This document shows positions 1 to 5,279 of a DNA stretch of 6,194 nt, piece by piece; within the stretch, counting starts at the first letter, position 1; every line of letters begins with the position of its first letter. The DNA comes from Chloroflexota bacterium (GTDB lineage Bacteria > Chloroflexota > Dehalococcoidia > GIF9 > UBA5629), in NCBI GenBank assembly GCA_026389695.1, contig JAPLHI010000058.1, forward strand, positions 1 to 6,194, read 5' to 3'. The position numbers and the translations under genes are program-made. Under the pieces are notes generated by a model. It saw only the letters and a list, made by a program, of their open reading frames with translations. It did not search any database and was not told where the DNA came from.

Positions 1-95
1 GGTGCATCATTGCAGCAGTCGCTCTCCTCCTCTTCGCATTGGCATGGACTATCATGAGAGTGCGCCGGCACGACAGGGAGATTGCAGCGAGATGA
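1..95 (+). CDS. C-terminal end of an unidentified membrane protein (partial)
   Basis: The third forward frame is open from the window edge to a TGA at 93-95. It encodes about 30 residues: a strongly hydrophobic stretch (IIAAVALLLFALAWTI) followed by a basic tail (MRVRRHDREIAAR). This looks like a single membrane-spanning helix ending in a short positively charged cytoplasmic segment. The stop overlaps the ATG at 92-94 of the next gene (ATGA), which suggests translational coupling. The overlapping second-frame reading of the same bases is polar and rich in Ser, Pro and His, as expected for an off-frame translation. Too little is visible to name the protein. An alternative is that this is an N-terminal membrane anchor once joined to FtsY and now in another frame, since some FtsY proteins begin with a membrane helix. 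Confidence 0.45.
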   Translation, partial: CIIAAVALLLFALAWTIMRVRRHDREIAAR

Positions 96-895
96 ACATC
101 TACATCATGGTTGATGACACAATCCATGGGAGGCAGTCTCATTTTGAATATGAGGGAGACGTGTATCGGATCAAAGAGGATAATCTGAACGACGGTGAGT
201 TGATCCGTGATGCTCTTAAAGATGAGATGACCAGGATATTGACGGTCGATTCGCAGAAAACCGCGAGCGATGAAAGCAGTGCGTTGAAGGTTATCCTGTT
301 TGTAGGTGTTAACGGTTCGGGTAAGACGACCAGCATCGCCAAGCTGGCCAATGACTATAAGAGTGAAGGGAAAAAGGTGATACTGGGGGCTGCCGATACA
401 TTCAGAGCCGGAGCTATTGGCCAGCTCAAGACATGGGGAGATCGAATTGGAGTCGATGTTGTTGCTCATCAGCCGGGAGCGGATCCGGGGGCGGTGGTCT
501 TCGATACCCTGCAGGCGGCGCAGAGCCGCAAGTCGGAAGTTGTCATTATCGACACAGCCGGAAGGCTGCAGACCAAACATAATCTGATGGATGAACTGAA
601 AAAGATAAAGAAGGTGGCCGGTAAATATGAAACCTCTCAGGAGGTACTGCTGGTCCTGGACGCCACCACAGGTCAGAACGGCCTCTCCCAGGCAAAAAGC
701 TTCACCGAGGCCAGTGATGTCACGGGGATATTTCTTTCCAAGCTGGACGGCACAGCTAAAGGCGGTATTGTGCTGGCTATCTGTGATGAACTGAAGATAC
801 CGATTAAATATATTGGAACGGGTGAGAAAGTCGATGATATAGCGCCCTTTGATCCTAAATCTTTTGTAGAAGCTATATTCTACCAGGCAGGTTAA
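92..895 (+). CDS. ftsY: Signal recognition particle receptor FtsY, GTPase domain with a reduced N domain
   Basis: FtsY is the SRP receptor GTPase. It docks SRP-ribosome complexes at the inner membrane and, with Ffh, passes nascent membrane proteins to the translocon. All G-domain signatures are present in this 267-residue reading: P-loop GVNGSGKT (72-79), DTFRAGAIGQL (102-112), DTAGR (154-158), SKLDGTAKGG (216-225) and the closing GTGEKVDDIAPFD (242-254). The N domain is odd. Only the helix before the G domain (about 36-51, ELIRDALKDEMTRILT) looks like FtsY, and the usual LLxxDVG segment and preceding helices are absent. Residues 1-30 look unlike an FtsY N domain. I chose ATG 92 because it forms an ATGA overlap with the upstream stop. 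The frame stays open to base 2, but that translation looks off-frame. A weak AGGGAG lies 11 bases upstream. An Ffh-like protein is less likely because there is no M domain and the GTGEKVDDI ending is FtsY-like. lgt follows directly, so the two are probably co-transcribed. Confidence 0.9.
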   Translation: MNIYIMVDDTIHGRQSHFEYEGDVYRIKEDNLNDGELIRDALKDEMTRILTVDSQKTASDESSALKVILFVGVNGSGKTTSIAKLANDYKSEGKKVILGAADTFRAGAIGQLKTWGDRIGVDVVAHQPGADPGAVVFDTLQAAQSRKSEVVIIDTAGRLQTKHNLMDELKKIKKVAGKYETSQEVLLVLDATTGQNGLSQAKSFTEASDVTGIFLSKLDGTAKGGIVLAICDELKIPIKYIGTGEKVDDIAPFDPKSFVEAIFYQAG

Positions 896-899
896 GCGT

Positions 900-1721
900 A
901 TGTTAGAAATAGACTGGAACCCCATAATCTTCAGCATAGGTACCCTCGAGGTCCGCTGGTACGGCCTGATGGTGGTAGTTGCCGTGATCGCTGTGATCGG
1001 CATCGCGCTACTTGAAGCCAGGCGGACCGGGTTTTCACAGGATATCATCTGGGATGTAGGCCTCTGGGCAGTGGTCGGGGGAATAATCGGCGCGCGGCTG
1101 CTGCATATTATCGACAGGTGGGATTATTATTTTTATCATCCTGATCAACTTCTGAATTTCGCGGGGTTGGCGATCTGGGGAGCCGTCCTTGGCGCATTCA
1201 TAGCCCTGCTGATATACGTATTTATTAAGAAAATATCATTCTGGCAACTGGGTGATATAGCGGCCCCGGGAGCCATAGTGGGGCAAGCCATCGGGCGTGT
1301 GGGATGCCTGATCAACGGCTGCTGCTATGGTAATACCTGCGAGCTGCCCTTCTCAATCGTATATTTGAACCCAAACAGCTATGCTCCGCACGGTATTCCG
1401 CTGTACCCCACTCAAATTTTTCATATCGTGTGGAACATGATGGGATTCTGTGTATTATGGGGGCTGCGCAAAAGGTTGAAACCGCAGGGATCTCTTTTCC
1501 TTTTGTGGCTGATAATCTTCTCAGTGGGTGATTTTATTGTGCACATCTTCCGCGAGGGCGAGCCGTTCCTCCTCGGCTTACCTCAAGCGCAGGTGATCGA
1601 CATCGTAATATTGGCTGTTGTTGTACCTCTGTTTGTATACAGGATGGTCCGATATCATACACAGAAACCGGAAGCCGAAGTACAGGAAATCAATACGAGC
1701 GGGCAAAATCCAGAAGGTTGA
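900..1721 (+). CDS. lgt: Prolipoprotein diacylglyceryl transferase
   Basis: Lgt moves the diacylglyceryl group of phosphatidylglycerol onto the lipobox cysteine of prolipoproteins, the first step of lipoprotein maturation in the cytoplasmic membrane. The 273-residue product has the family's usual length and about seven hydrophobic segments. It opens with the typical 'xPIIFSIGTLEVRWYGLM' region (8-24), where Tyr21 matches the conserved Tyr. The signature GRVGCLINGCCYG (132-144) supplies the conserved Arg133 and Asn139. PLYPTQ (168-172) and IFREGE (216-221) follow. The loop that carries His103 in E. coli reads GLAIWGAVLGA here, so Trp replaces His, a variant I recall from other phyla such as Actinobacteria. 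The ATG lies four bases after the ftsY stop with AGGT seven bases upstream, suggesting one transcript. The last residues (after about 252) are polar, and their coding DNA overlaps the 3' end of recJ on the other strand. Confidence 0.96.
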   Translation: MLEIDWNPIIFSIGTLEVRWYGLMVVVAVIAVIGIALLEARRTGFSQDIIWDVGLWAVVGGIIGARLLHIIDRWDYYFYHPDQLLNFAGLAIWGAVLGAFIALLIYVFIKKISFWQLGDIAAPGAIVGQAIGRVGCLINGCCYGNTCELPFSIVYLNPNSYAPHGIPLYPTQIFHIVWNMMGFCVLWGLRKRLKPQGSLFLLWLIIFSVGDFIVHIFREGEPFLLGLPQAQVIDIVILAVVVPLFVYRMVRYHTQKPEAEVQEINTSGQNPEG

Positions 1722-3369
1722 TCCTGAGATCTTCCTTACCGTTCCAACGGTTCATTTCCACCGAATATACTACGTCAATATGACGGCCCAGTTCGCCGAC
1801 ATAGTTGCCCAGGCGGAAGCCCATGGTATCCCACACCACACCGTCCTGTTTTAATTTTAAGCGGAGATGATCGTTACCTCCGCCGACCAGCTTTTGTTCT
1901 ACAACTTCTACTTTACGGCTGAGAAACACGGGATTAGGGTTGCCTATGCCATAGGGTTCAAGCTGACGGATGAGATCAAAAACACCTTTACCGAAAATGG
2001 ATAAAGGTATTTCGGCATCTATATTGATGTGAGGCCTGAGGTCTAAACCTGCAAGTTTTTCCTCCGCCATCGTACGCAGCGCTTTTTGCAGTTGCGGCAG
2101 GTCACGTGTGTGAACATTGAATCCGGCTGCCCTGGCGTGACCTCCATACCTGGTAAGCAGGTGGTGACAGCTTTTTAAAGCATCCATCAGATCGAACTCG
2201 TCTATGCTCCGGGCGCTGCCGCGGCAGGTGTCTGTACCAATTTTTATCAGCACCACGGGGCGGTAAAATTCATCGGCGAGCTTGCCCGCCACCAGTCCCA
2301 TGACGCCTGTCTGGTAATCAGCGTCGCTTGCCATGAGTAGCGGCCTGCTCGTGCCGTCCTCGATTATCTGGTGGCGCGCTTTTTCATGCATTTCTGCTAC
2401 TATACGCTGGCGTTCTTTGTTCTTCTCCTCAAGCTCCCTGGCAAGCATATTTGCCTGTACCCTGTCATCTGTAACGAGGAGCTGGTAGCTGGTGTTGGCG
2501 TCGTCCAGCCTGCCTGCGGAGTTCAGCCGGGGTCCTATCTGGTACGAGACGGTCTCAGCCGACAGTTTACCCGGTTCGATACCGGCGGTGCTCATAAGTT
2601 CAAGCAGGCCGACGCGTTTGGTTTTATTTAACATGTTGAGACCGGTTTTAACCCAGTACCGGTTTTCGCTCACGAGGGGCGACATATCTGTAATTGTGCC
2701 CAGCGCCACCAATTCCATGGAACGCTCTTCCAGATCATGCCGGTTCCTGCTGGTAAGAAGGCCCTGCAGGAGCTTGAAGGCTACGCCCACGCCGGCAAAA
2801 TCAATGAAGGGGCAGGAAGAATCGGCCCGCTTGGGATTTACAATTATTTTAGCAGACGGAAGCTGCTCCAGGGGAACGTGGTGATCCGTGACCAGTATTT
2901 CAAGCCCCAGCCTGTGTGATTTTTCAATCTCATCGAACGCGGTAATACCGGTATCGACGGTGATTACAAGTGTAATGCCCTGTTTGCGCAGCTTCTCCAA
3001 CGCCGGGATTTTAAGCCCGTAACCTTCGTAGAGGCGGTGAGGTATATAGGGAATAACATCGCCGCCCATCTCGGTCAATCCCTGCACCAGTAACGCGGTG
3101 GCTGTAATGCCGTCAGCATCGAAATCACCGTATACCGCGATCTTTTCACCGGAAAGCAACGCTTTATAGACGCGATTGACCGCCTGATGCATATCGGGCA
3201 GCAGGAAGGGATCGATTTCAAGCCGTTTATCAGCTTTAAGGAAGATCTCTGCCTGGGTATGGTCGGTAATGCCGCGATTGTGAAGCAGCCTGGTTACCAA
3301 TGCATGCAGATGTTTATGATCGAGGGGCTGTTCGGCTTCGGGTAGGATTTTCCAGTGAGTATGAGGCAA
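1690..3369 (-). CDS. recJ: Single-stranded-DNA-specific exonuclease RecJ
   Basis: RecJ is a 5'-3' single-strand DNA exonuclease of the DHH phosphoesterase superfamily, acting in RecF-type recombination, mismatch and base-excision repair in the cytoplasm. The 559-residue product carries the metal-binding motifs in order: YGDFDADGI (80-88), VDTGI (138-142), TDHH (161-164) and ALGTITDMSPL (222-232). GPRLNSAGRLDDA (279-291) and a DHHA1 region ending in RYGGHARAAGF (407-417) follow. LEPYGIGNPNPVF (470-482) leads into the C-terminal OB-like domain. The length is normal for the family. The start is TTG (3367-3369): the only codon between it and an in-frame stop is ATT, and the conserved HWKILP sequence lies right after it, whereas the first internal Met (residue 60) would cut into the domain. 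No clear ribosome binding site precedes it. It converges on lgt with a 32-bp overlap of the coding ends. Confidence 0.97.
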   Translation of the reverse strand: MPHTHWKILPEAEQPLDHKHLHALVTRLLHNRGITDHTQAEIFLKADKRLEIDPFLLPDMHQAVNRVYKALLSGEKIAVYGDFDADGITATALLVQGLTEMGGDVIPYIPHRLYEGYGLKIPALEKLRKQGITLVITVDTGITAFDEIEKSHRLGLEILVTDHHVPLEQLPSAKIIVNPKRADSSCPFIDFAGVGVAFKLLQGLLTSRNRHDLEERSMELVALGTITDMSPLVSENRYWVKTGLNMLNKTKRVGLLELMSTAGIEPGKLSAETVSYQIGPRLNSAGRLDDANTSYQLLVTDDRVQANMLARELEEKNKERQRIVAEMHEKARHQIIEDGTSRPLLMASDADYQTGVMGLVAGKLADEFYRPVVLIKIGTDTCRGSARSIDEFDLMDALKSCHHLLTRYGGHARAAGFNVHTRDLPQLQKALRTMAEEKLAGLDLRPHINIDAEIPLSIFGKGVFDLIRQLEPYGIGNPNPVFLSRKVEVVEQKLVGGGNDHLRLKLKQDGVVWDTMGFRLGNYVGELGRHIDVVYSVEMNRWNGKEDLRINLLDFARSY

Positions 3370-3395
3370 AATTTATCTTCGCTTTCTTAAGCTGA

Positions 3396-3424
3396 TTTAT
3401 ACCATAAAATGCATACAAAGTAAA
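3396..3424 (-). promoter_or_regulatory. Predicted sigma-70-type promoter of recJ
   Basis: Read on the minus strand, TTTACT (3424-3419, 4/6 to the -35 consensus) is followed by a 17-base spacer and TATAAA (3401-3396, 5/6 to the -10 consensus). The TG of an extended -10 (TGGTATAAA) sits directly upstream. Transcription would start near 3389, giving a leader of about 20 bases before the TTG start of recJ. The spacing and the extended -10 make this the best promoter in the 151-base gap upstream of recJ. It implies that recJ is transcribed separately from the padR genes. Confidence 0.6.
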
Positions 3425-3469
3425 TAAGCCTGTAACCTGCCATAGATAATTTAGCATCCTGTATCCGCT

Positions 3470-3482
3470 GCTGTTGAACAGC
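3470..3482. repeat. Short perfect inverted repeat upstream of recJ
   Basis: GCTGTT-G-AACAGC is a perfect 6-bp inverted repeat with a one-base centre. It lies about 46 bases upstream of the predicted recJ -35 box and about 40 bases downstream of the small Cys-rich gene's stop. It could be a protein-binding site or the foot of a small hairpin. It does not match the Gram-positive LexA box (GAACnnnnGTTC), and no T-tract follows on either strand, so it is not a terminator. Function unknown; it may be chance. Confidence 0.3.
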
Positions 3483-3520
3483 CCCCGGATGGGTCGCTGT
3501 CCGCCGGTTTTTATAGTATG

Positions 3521-3727
3521 TTATTTCTTACCGAGTACCGACGAGATTTCCCCGCAGCAGTTAGCTATAATTTTTTGAATTTTTTCCCTTTTGTCCTTGT
3601 CCATGTTGCCCATACCTTCATGGCAAAAGCAACCCATGCCCTTCATCATGTCGGACATCTTTTTCGACTTATCCGCCTGCTGACCGCAGCAGTTCCCCTG
3701 TTTTGTGTCATCCATTGTCTCGCTCAT
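3521..3727 (-). CDS. Small Cys/Met-rich protein related to the C-terminus of the adjacent PadR regulator
   Basis: This is a 68-residue hydrophilic protein with no signal peptide or membrane helix. It has three cysteine clusters (Cys13-Cys14; Cys33-x-Cys35-His36; Cys57-Cys58) and a methionine-rich middle (Met24, 27, 28, 31, 40, 42), a composition that suggests metal or thiol chemistry. The start is well supported by AGGAGG (3738-3733) five bases before the ATG. It lies 67 bases downstream of the padR stop on the same strand, so the two may be co-transcribed. Its last 26 residues align with the end of PadR: DKDKREKIQKII (43-54) against NKEKLEKIHQIL (141-152), and EISSVLG (60-66) against EIESILG (158-164). 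A CC pair near the N-terminus and a later Cys can also be matched. It therefore looks like a PadR C-terminal region without the DNA-binding domain. I do not recognise a named family. Metal binding or modulation of the regulator is inference. Confidence 0.75.
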   Translation of the reverse strand: MSETMDDTKQGNCCGQQADKSKKMSDMMKGMGCFCHEGMGNMDKDKREKIQKIIANCCGEISSVLGKK

Positions 3728-3794
3728 GTAATCCTCCTGATTTATATTTATTTTGTCCTTCAGTCACAATTCTTTATCGAACTGGCCTCCAGCT

Positions 3795-4292
3795 TTAATG
3801 GCCCAAAATTGATTCAATCTCTGCATAAGCACCGGTGAGGATTTGATGAATTTTCTCCAGCTTCTCTTTATTGGCACGAAGCACCCCGCGCGTGCATAAA
3901 AGCCCCAAATTCCAGACTTCACGCATGATTTCCGGTGCCTCACCCTGCTGGCAGCAACCGCAGAACTGCTTCATATTGTCCTTAATCTCACTCATAACCT
4001 TTTCCTGTTCAACCAGGAAACGCAGGCCTTCATCAGTGATGGTATAGACCTTTTTACCGTCCTGCTGTTCGGCCGTTACATAACCCAGTTCTTCTAGATA
4101 TTGCAGGGTGGGATACACGATCCCCGCGCTGGGTGTATACATACCCATAAAACGGCTTTCCATCTCACGTATTATCTCGTAGCCGTGCCGCGGCTTGTCC
4201 TTGAGCAGATCGAGGATCATATATTTAAAATCCCCTTTCCTGAACATCCTGTCACGCCAGTGCCCGTGATGAAATTTATGCCAGTTCATCAT
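3795..4292 (-). CDS. PadR-family transcriptional regulator
   Basis: PadR-type regulators are cytoplasmic winged-helix repressors that dimerise through C-terminal helices and often control a neighbouring gene and themselves. In this 165-residue protein the winged helix spans about residues 20-95, with the family hallmarks LLKDKPRHGYEI (29-40), SAGIVYPTLQYLEELGYV (55-72) and KKVYTITDEG (80-89). The N-terminus is His-rich (HKFHHGHW). The C-terminal half has an unusual cysteine cluster, FCGCC (Cys111, 113, 114) plus Cys133, and ends in an amphipathic helix. The cysteines suggest metal or redox sensing, which is inference. GGAGGT (4302-4297) precedes two adjacent ATG codons (4292 and 4289); the second has the slightly better spacing, so the true protein may be one residue shorter. 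The gene is divergent from the alpha/beta hydrolase and precedes the small Cys-rich gene. Its promoter is overlapped by AT-rich inverted repeats, which points to autoregulation. The effector is unknown. Confidence 0.93.
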   Translation of the reverse strand: MMNWHKFHHGHWRDRMFRKGDFKYMILDLLKDKPRHGYEIIREMESRFMGMYTPSAGIVYPTLQYLEELGYVTAEQQDGKKVYTITDEGLRFLVEQEKVMSEIKDNMKQFCGCCQQGEAPEIMREVWNLGLLCTRGVLRANKEKLEKIHQILTGAYAEIESILGH

Positions 4293-4306
4293 TACGACCT
4301 CCGAAA

Positions 4307-4344
4307 GATATATTAAAATATAACAAGATATATCTTAATATATC
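4307..4344. promoter_or_regulatory. Candidate PadR operator: nested AT-rich inverted repeats
   Basis: GATATATTAA (4307-4316) and TTAATATATC (4335-4344) form a perfect 10-bp inverted repeat. Between them, AAGATATATCTT (4325-4336) is itself a perfect 12-bp palindrome. The half-site GATATAT(T/C) begins at 4307 and again at 4327, two helical turns apart. The site covers the predicted -10 box and start point of padR, where a bound repressor would block transcription. PadR proteins commonly bind AT-rich dyads near their own promoter. The binding itself is inferred. Confidence 0.6.
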
Positions 4345-4360
4345 ATAAATTATTTGTCAA
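4332..4360 (-). promoter_or_regulatory. Predicted sigma-70-type promoter of padR
   Basis: On the minus strand, a perfect TTGACA (4360-4355) is followed by a 17-base spacer and TAAGAT (4337-4332, 4/6 to the -10 consensus). The predicted start is near 4325, with a leader of about 33 bases that contains one more half-site and the GGAGGT ribosome binding site. The -10 box overlaps the palindrome at 4325-4336. The strong -35 combined with a -10 inside a dyad fits a strong promoter under repression. Confidence 0.65.
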
Positions 4361-4398
4361 GGTCTTTTTATGCAATTCTATTTTCCCATAGCACCGTG

Positions 4399-4404
4399 TA
4401 TAAT
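4399..4404 (+). promoter_or_regulatory. Predicted -10 box of the alpha/beta hydrolase promoter
   Basis: A perfect TATAAT lies at 4399-4404, placing the start of transcription near 4411 and giving a leader of about 39 bases. No good -35 box is seen at 16-18 bases upstream (the best is TTCTAT at 4376-4381), so an activator or the AT-rich upstream DNA may contribute. An 8-bp palindrome TTGCGCAA (4413-4420) sits just downstream of the expected start and could be a regulator site. The padR dyads end about 55 bp upstream of this box, so direct repression from there is not obvious. Confidence 0.5.
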
Positions 4405-4449
4405 CATTTGAATTGCGCAAAATGTTTTCTGGGTTAAGAGGAGGTTTCA

Positions 4450-5268
4450 GTGCCTTTTGTGAAATCCGGTGATGTAAATATTTACTATGAAGTCAGGGGA
4501 CAGGGAGATCCCCTGGTTATGATAATGGGATTGGGCGGGCATTTATTGCAGTGGGGAAGCCTGCCAGATGATCTTGCCAAACAATACAAGGTGATTTTGA
4601 TGGACAACCGGGGTGTGGGCAGGAGTGACCGGCTGCAGGGGCCGATAACAATGAGCATGATGGTAGATGATGTAGCCAGTGTTCTGGACGAAACTTCCAC
4701 GGGAAAAGCGCATGTCTTCGGAGTTTCCATGGGGGGGATGATTGCGCAGGAGTTTGCCATCAGGCACGGCGACAGATTACTTAATCTCGTGCTGGGATGC
4801 ACAACCTGCTCTGGTACCCATCATATACGTTCCGATGCCGGGGCGCTGAGGATTTTATTTGATGTTGAATATCTAAAAAGCCTCACACCGGAAAAGAGGA
4901 CCATGGAAACTTTACTTTTCCTTTGTACCGAGGAGTTTATCGATGCCAATCCCGAGATTTACCAGTATTATCACAAGGTTACCATGGACTATCTCACCCC
5001 CGGCATTACATATAAATACCAGGGGGAGGCAGTGTATAAGTGGGACTCATGGGAGAGGCTGCCCGATTTAAAAGCGCCGACGATGATAATCACCGGCACG
5101 TCCGATAGAATTATTAATCCCGGGAACAGCAAAATTTTAGCTGAAAGGATTCCAGGTTCGGAACTCGTGCTGTTGCAGGATAAGAGGCACGGCTTTTTCA
5201 TCGAGGCCAGGGATTCCACCAGGCTTTTCATCAACGGCTTTATGAAAAGGCACGGCGTTAAATTATAG
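4450..5268 (+). CDS. Alpha/beta-fold hydrolase
   Basis: This is a 272-residue soluble serine hydrolase of the alpha/beta fold, resembling the esterase, lactonase and 3-oxoadipate enol-lactonase group; the substrate cannot be read from sequence. The catalytic triad is visible: nucleophile Ser93 in the elbow GVSMGG (91-96), acid Asp219 in TGTSDRIINP (215-224) and His247 in KRHGFF (245-250). The oxyanion-hole loop is GLGGH (27-31), and DNRGVGRSD (52-60) is the usual strand-4 motif. Residues of about 120-205 form the variable lid. There is no signal peptide. The start is GTG (4450-4452), chosen because AGGAGG (4439-4444) sits five bases upstream and the protein then begins at the expected MPFVKSGDVNIYYEVRG. 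The gene is divergent from padR, a common arrangement for a regulator and its target, but a link is unproven. It converges on the PPOX-like pseudogene, with 11 bases between their ends. Confidence 0.93.
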   Translation: MPFVKSGDVNIYYEVRGQGDPLVMIMGLGGHLLQWGSLPDDLAKQYKVILMDNRGVGRSDRLQGPITMSMMVDDVASVLDETSTGKAHVFGVSMGGMIAQEFAIRHGDRLLNLVLGCTTCSGTHHIRSDAGALRILFDVEYLKSLTPEKRTMETLLFLCTEEFIDANPEIYQYYHKVTMDYLTPGITYKYQGEAVYKWDSWERLPDLKAPTMIITGTSDRIINPGNSKILAERIPGSELVLLQDKRHGFFIEARDSTRLFINGFMKRHGVKL

Positions 5269-5276
5269 CCGCGTGC
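5245..5276 (-). terminator. Possible terminator for the minus-strand PPOX-like/activase transcript
   Basis: Read on the minus strand, GCAC-GC-GGC (5276-5268) pairs with GCC-GTGC (5256-5250) around an 11-base loop. This makes a seven-pair stem with a two-base bulge, followed after CC by TTTT (5248-5245). It begins four bases beyond the stop of the minus-strand gene and lies within the 3' end of the hydrolase gene. The T-tract is short and the bulge weakens the stem, so this is a modest candidate. On the plus strand no T-tract follows. Confidence 0.4.
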
Positions 5277-5279
5277 TCC

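Noticed and set aside
2..91. Upstream extension of the FtsY frame to the window edge (residues such as MHHCSSRSPPLRIG)
   Set aside because: It is the off-frame reading of a stretch whose third frame encodes a clean membrane helix ending in ATGA. The residues do not resemble an FtsY N domain.
1618..1854. Plus-strand frame running from the end of lgt into recJ
   Set aside because: It is a shadow of lgt and antisense recJ, with no ribosome binding site and no family resemblance.
2371..2919. Three plus-strand frames inside recJ
   Set aside because: All lie antisense to conserved recJ motifs and show no recognisable protein features.
3484..3512. CGGA/TCCG and CCGG/CCGG pairing followed by TTTTT, resembling a plus-strand terminator
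   Set aside because: The stem is only four pairs with a long loop, and no plus-strand gene ends nearby. On the minus strand there is no T-tract.
3739..3770. Minus-strand TTGTGA-17-TATAAA promoter-like sequence before the small Cys-rich gene
   Set aside because: The start point would fall inside the AGGAGG sequence, leaving almost no leader. Co-transcription with padR is more likely.
3518..3838. Plus-strand frame of 106 codons with hydrophobic, membrane-like content
   Set aside because: It is antisense to the small Cys-rich gene and the padR end, lacks a ribosome binding site and resembles no family. The minus-strand gene has a strong AGGAGG and homology to PadR.
4485..5234. Minus-strand frames inside the alpha/beta hydrolase
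   Set aside because: They are antisense shadows of a gene with a complete catalytic triad and a good start signal.
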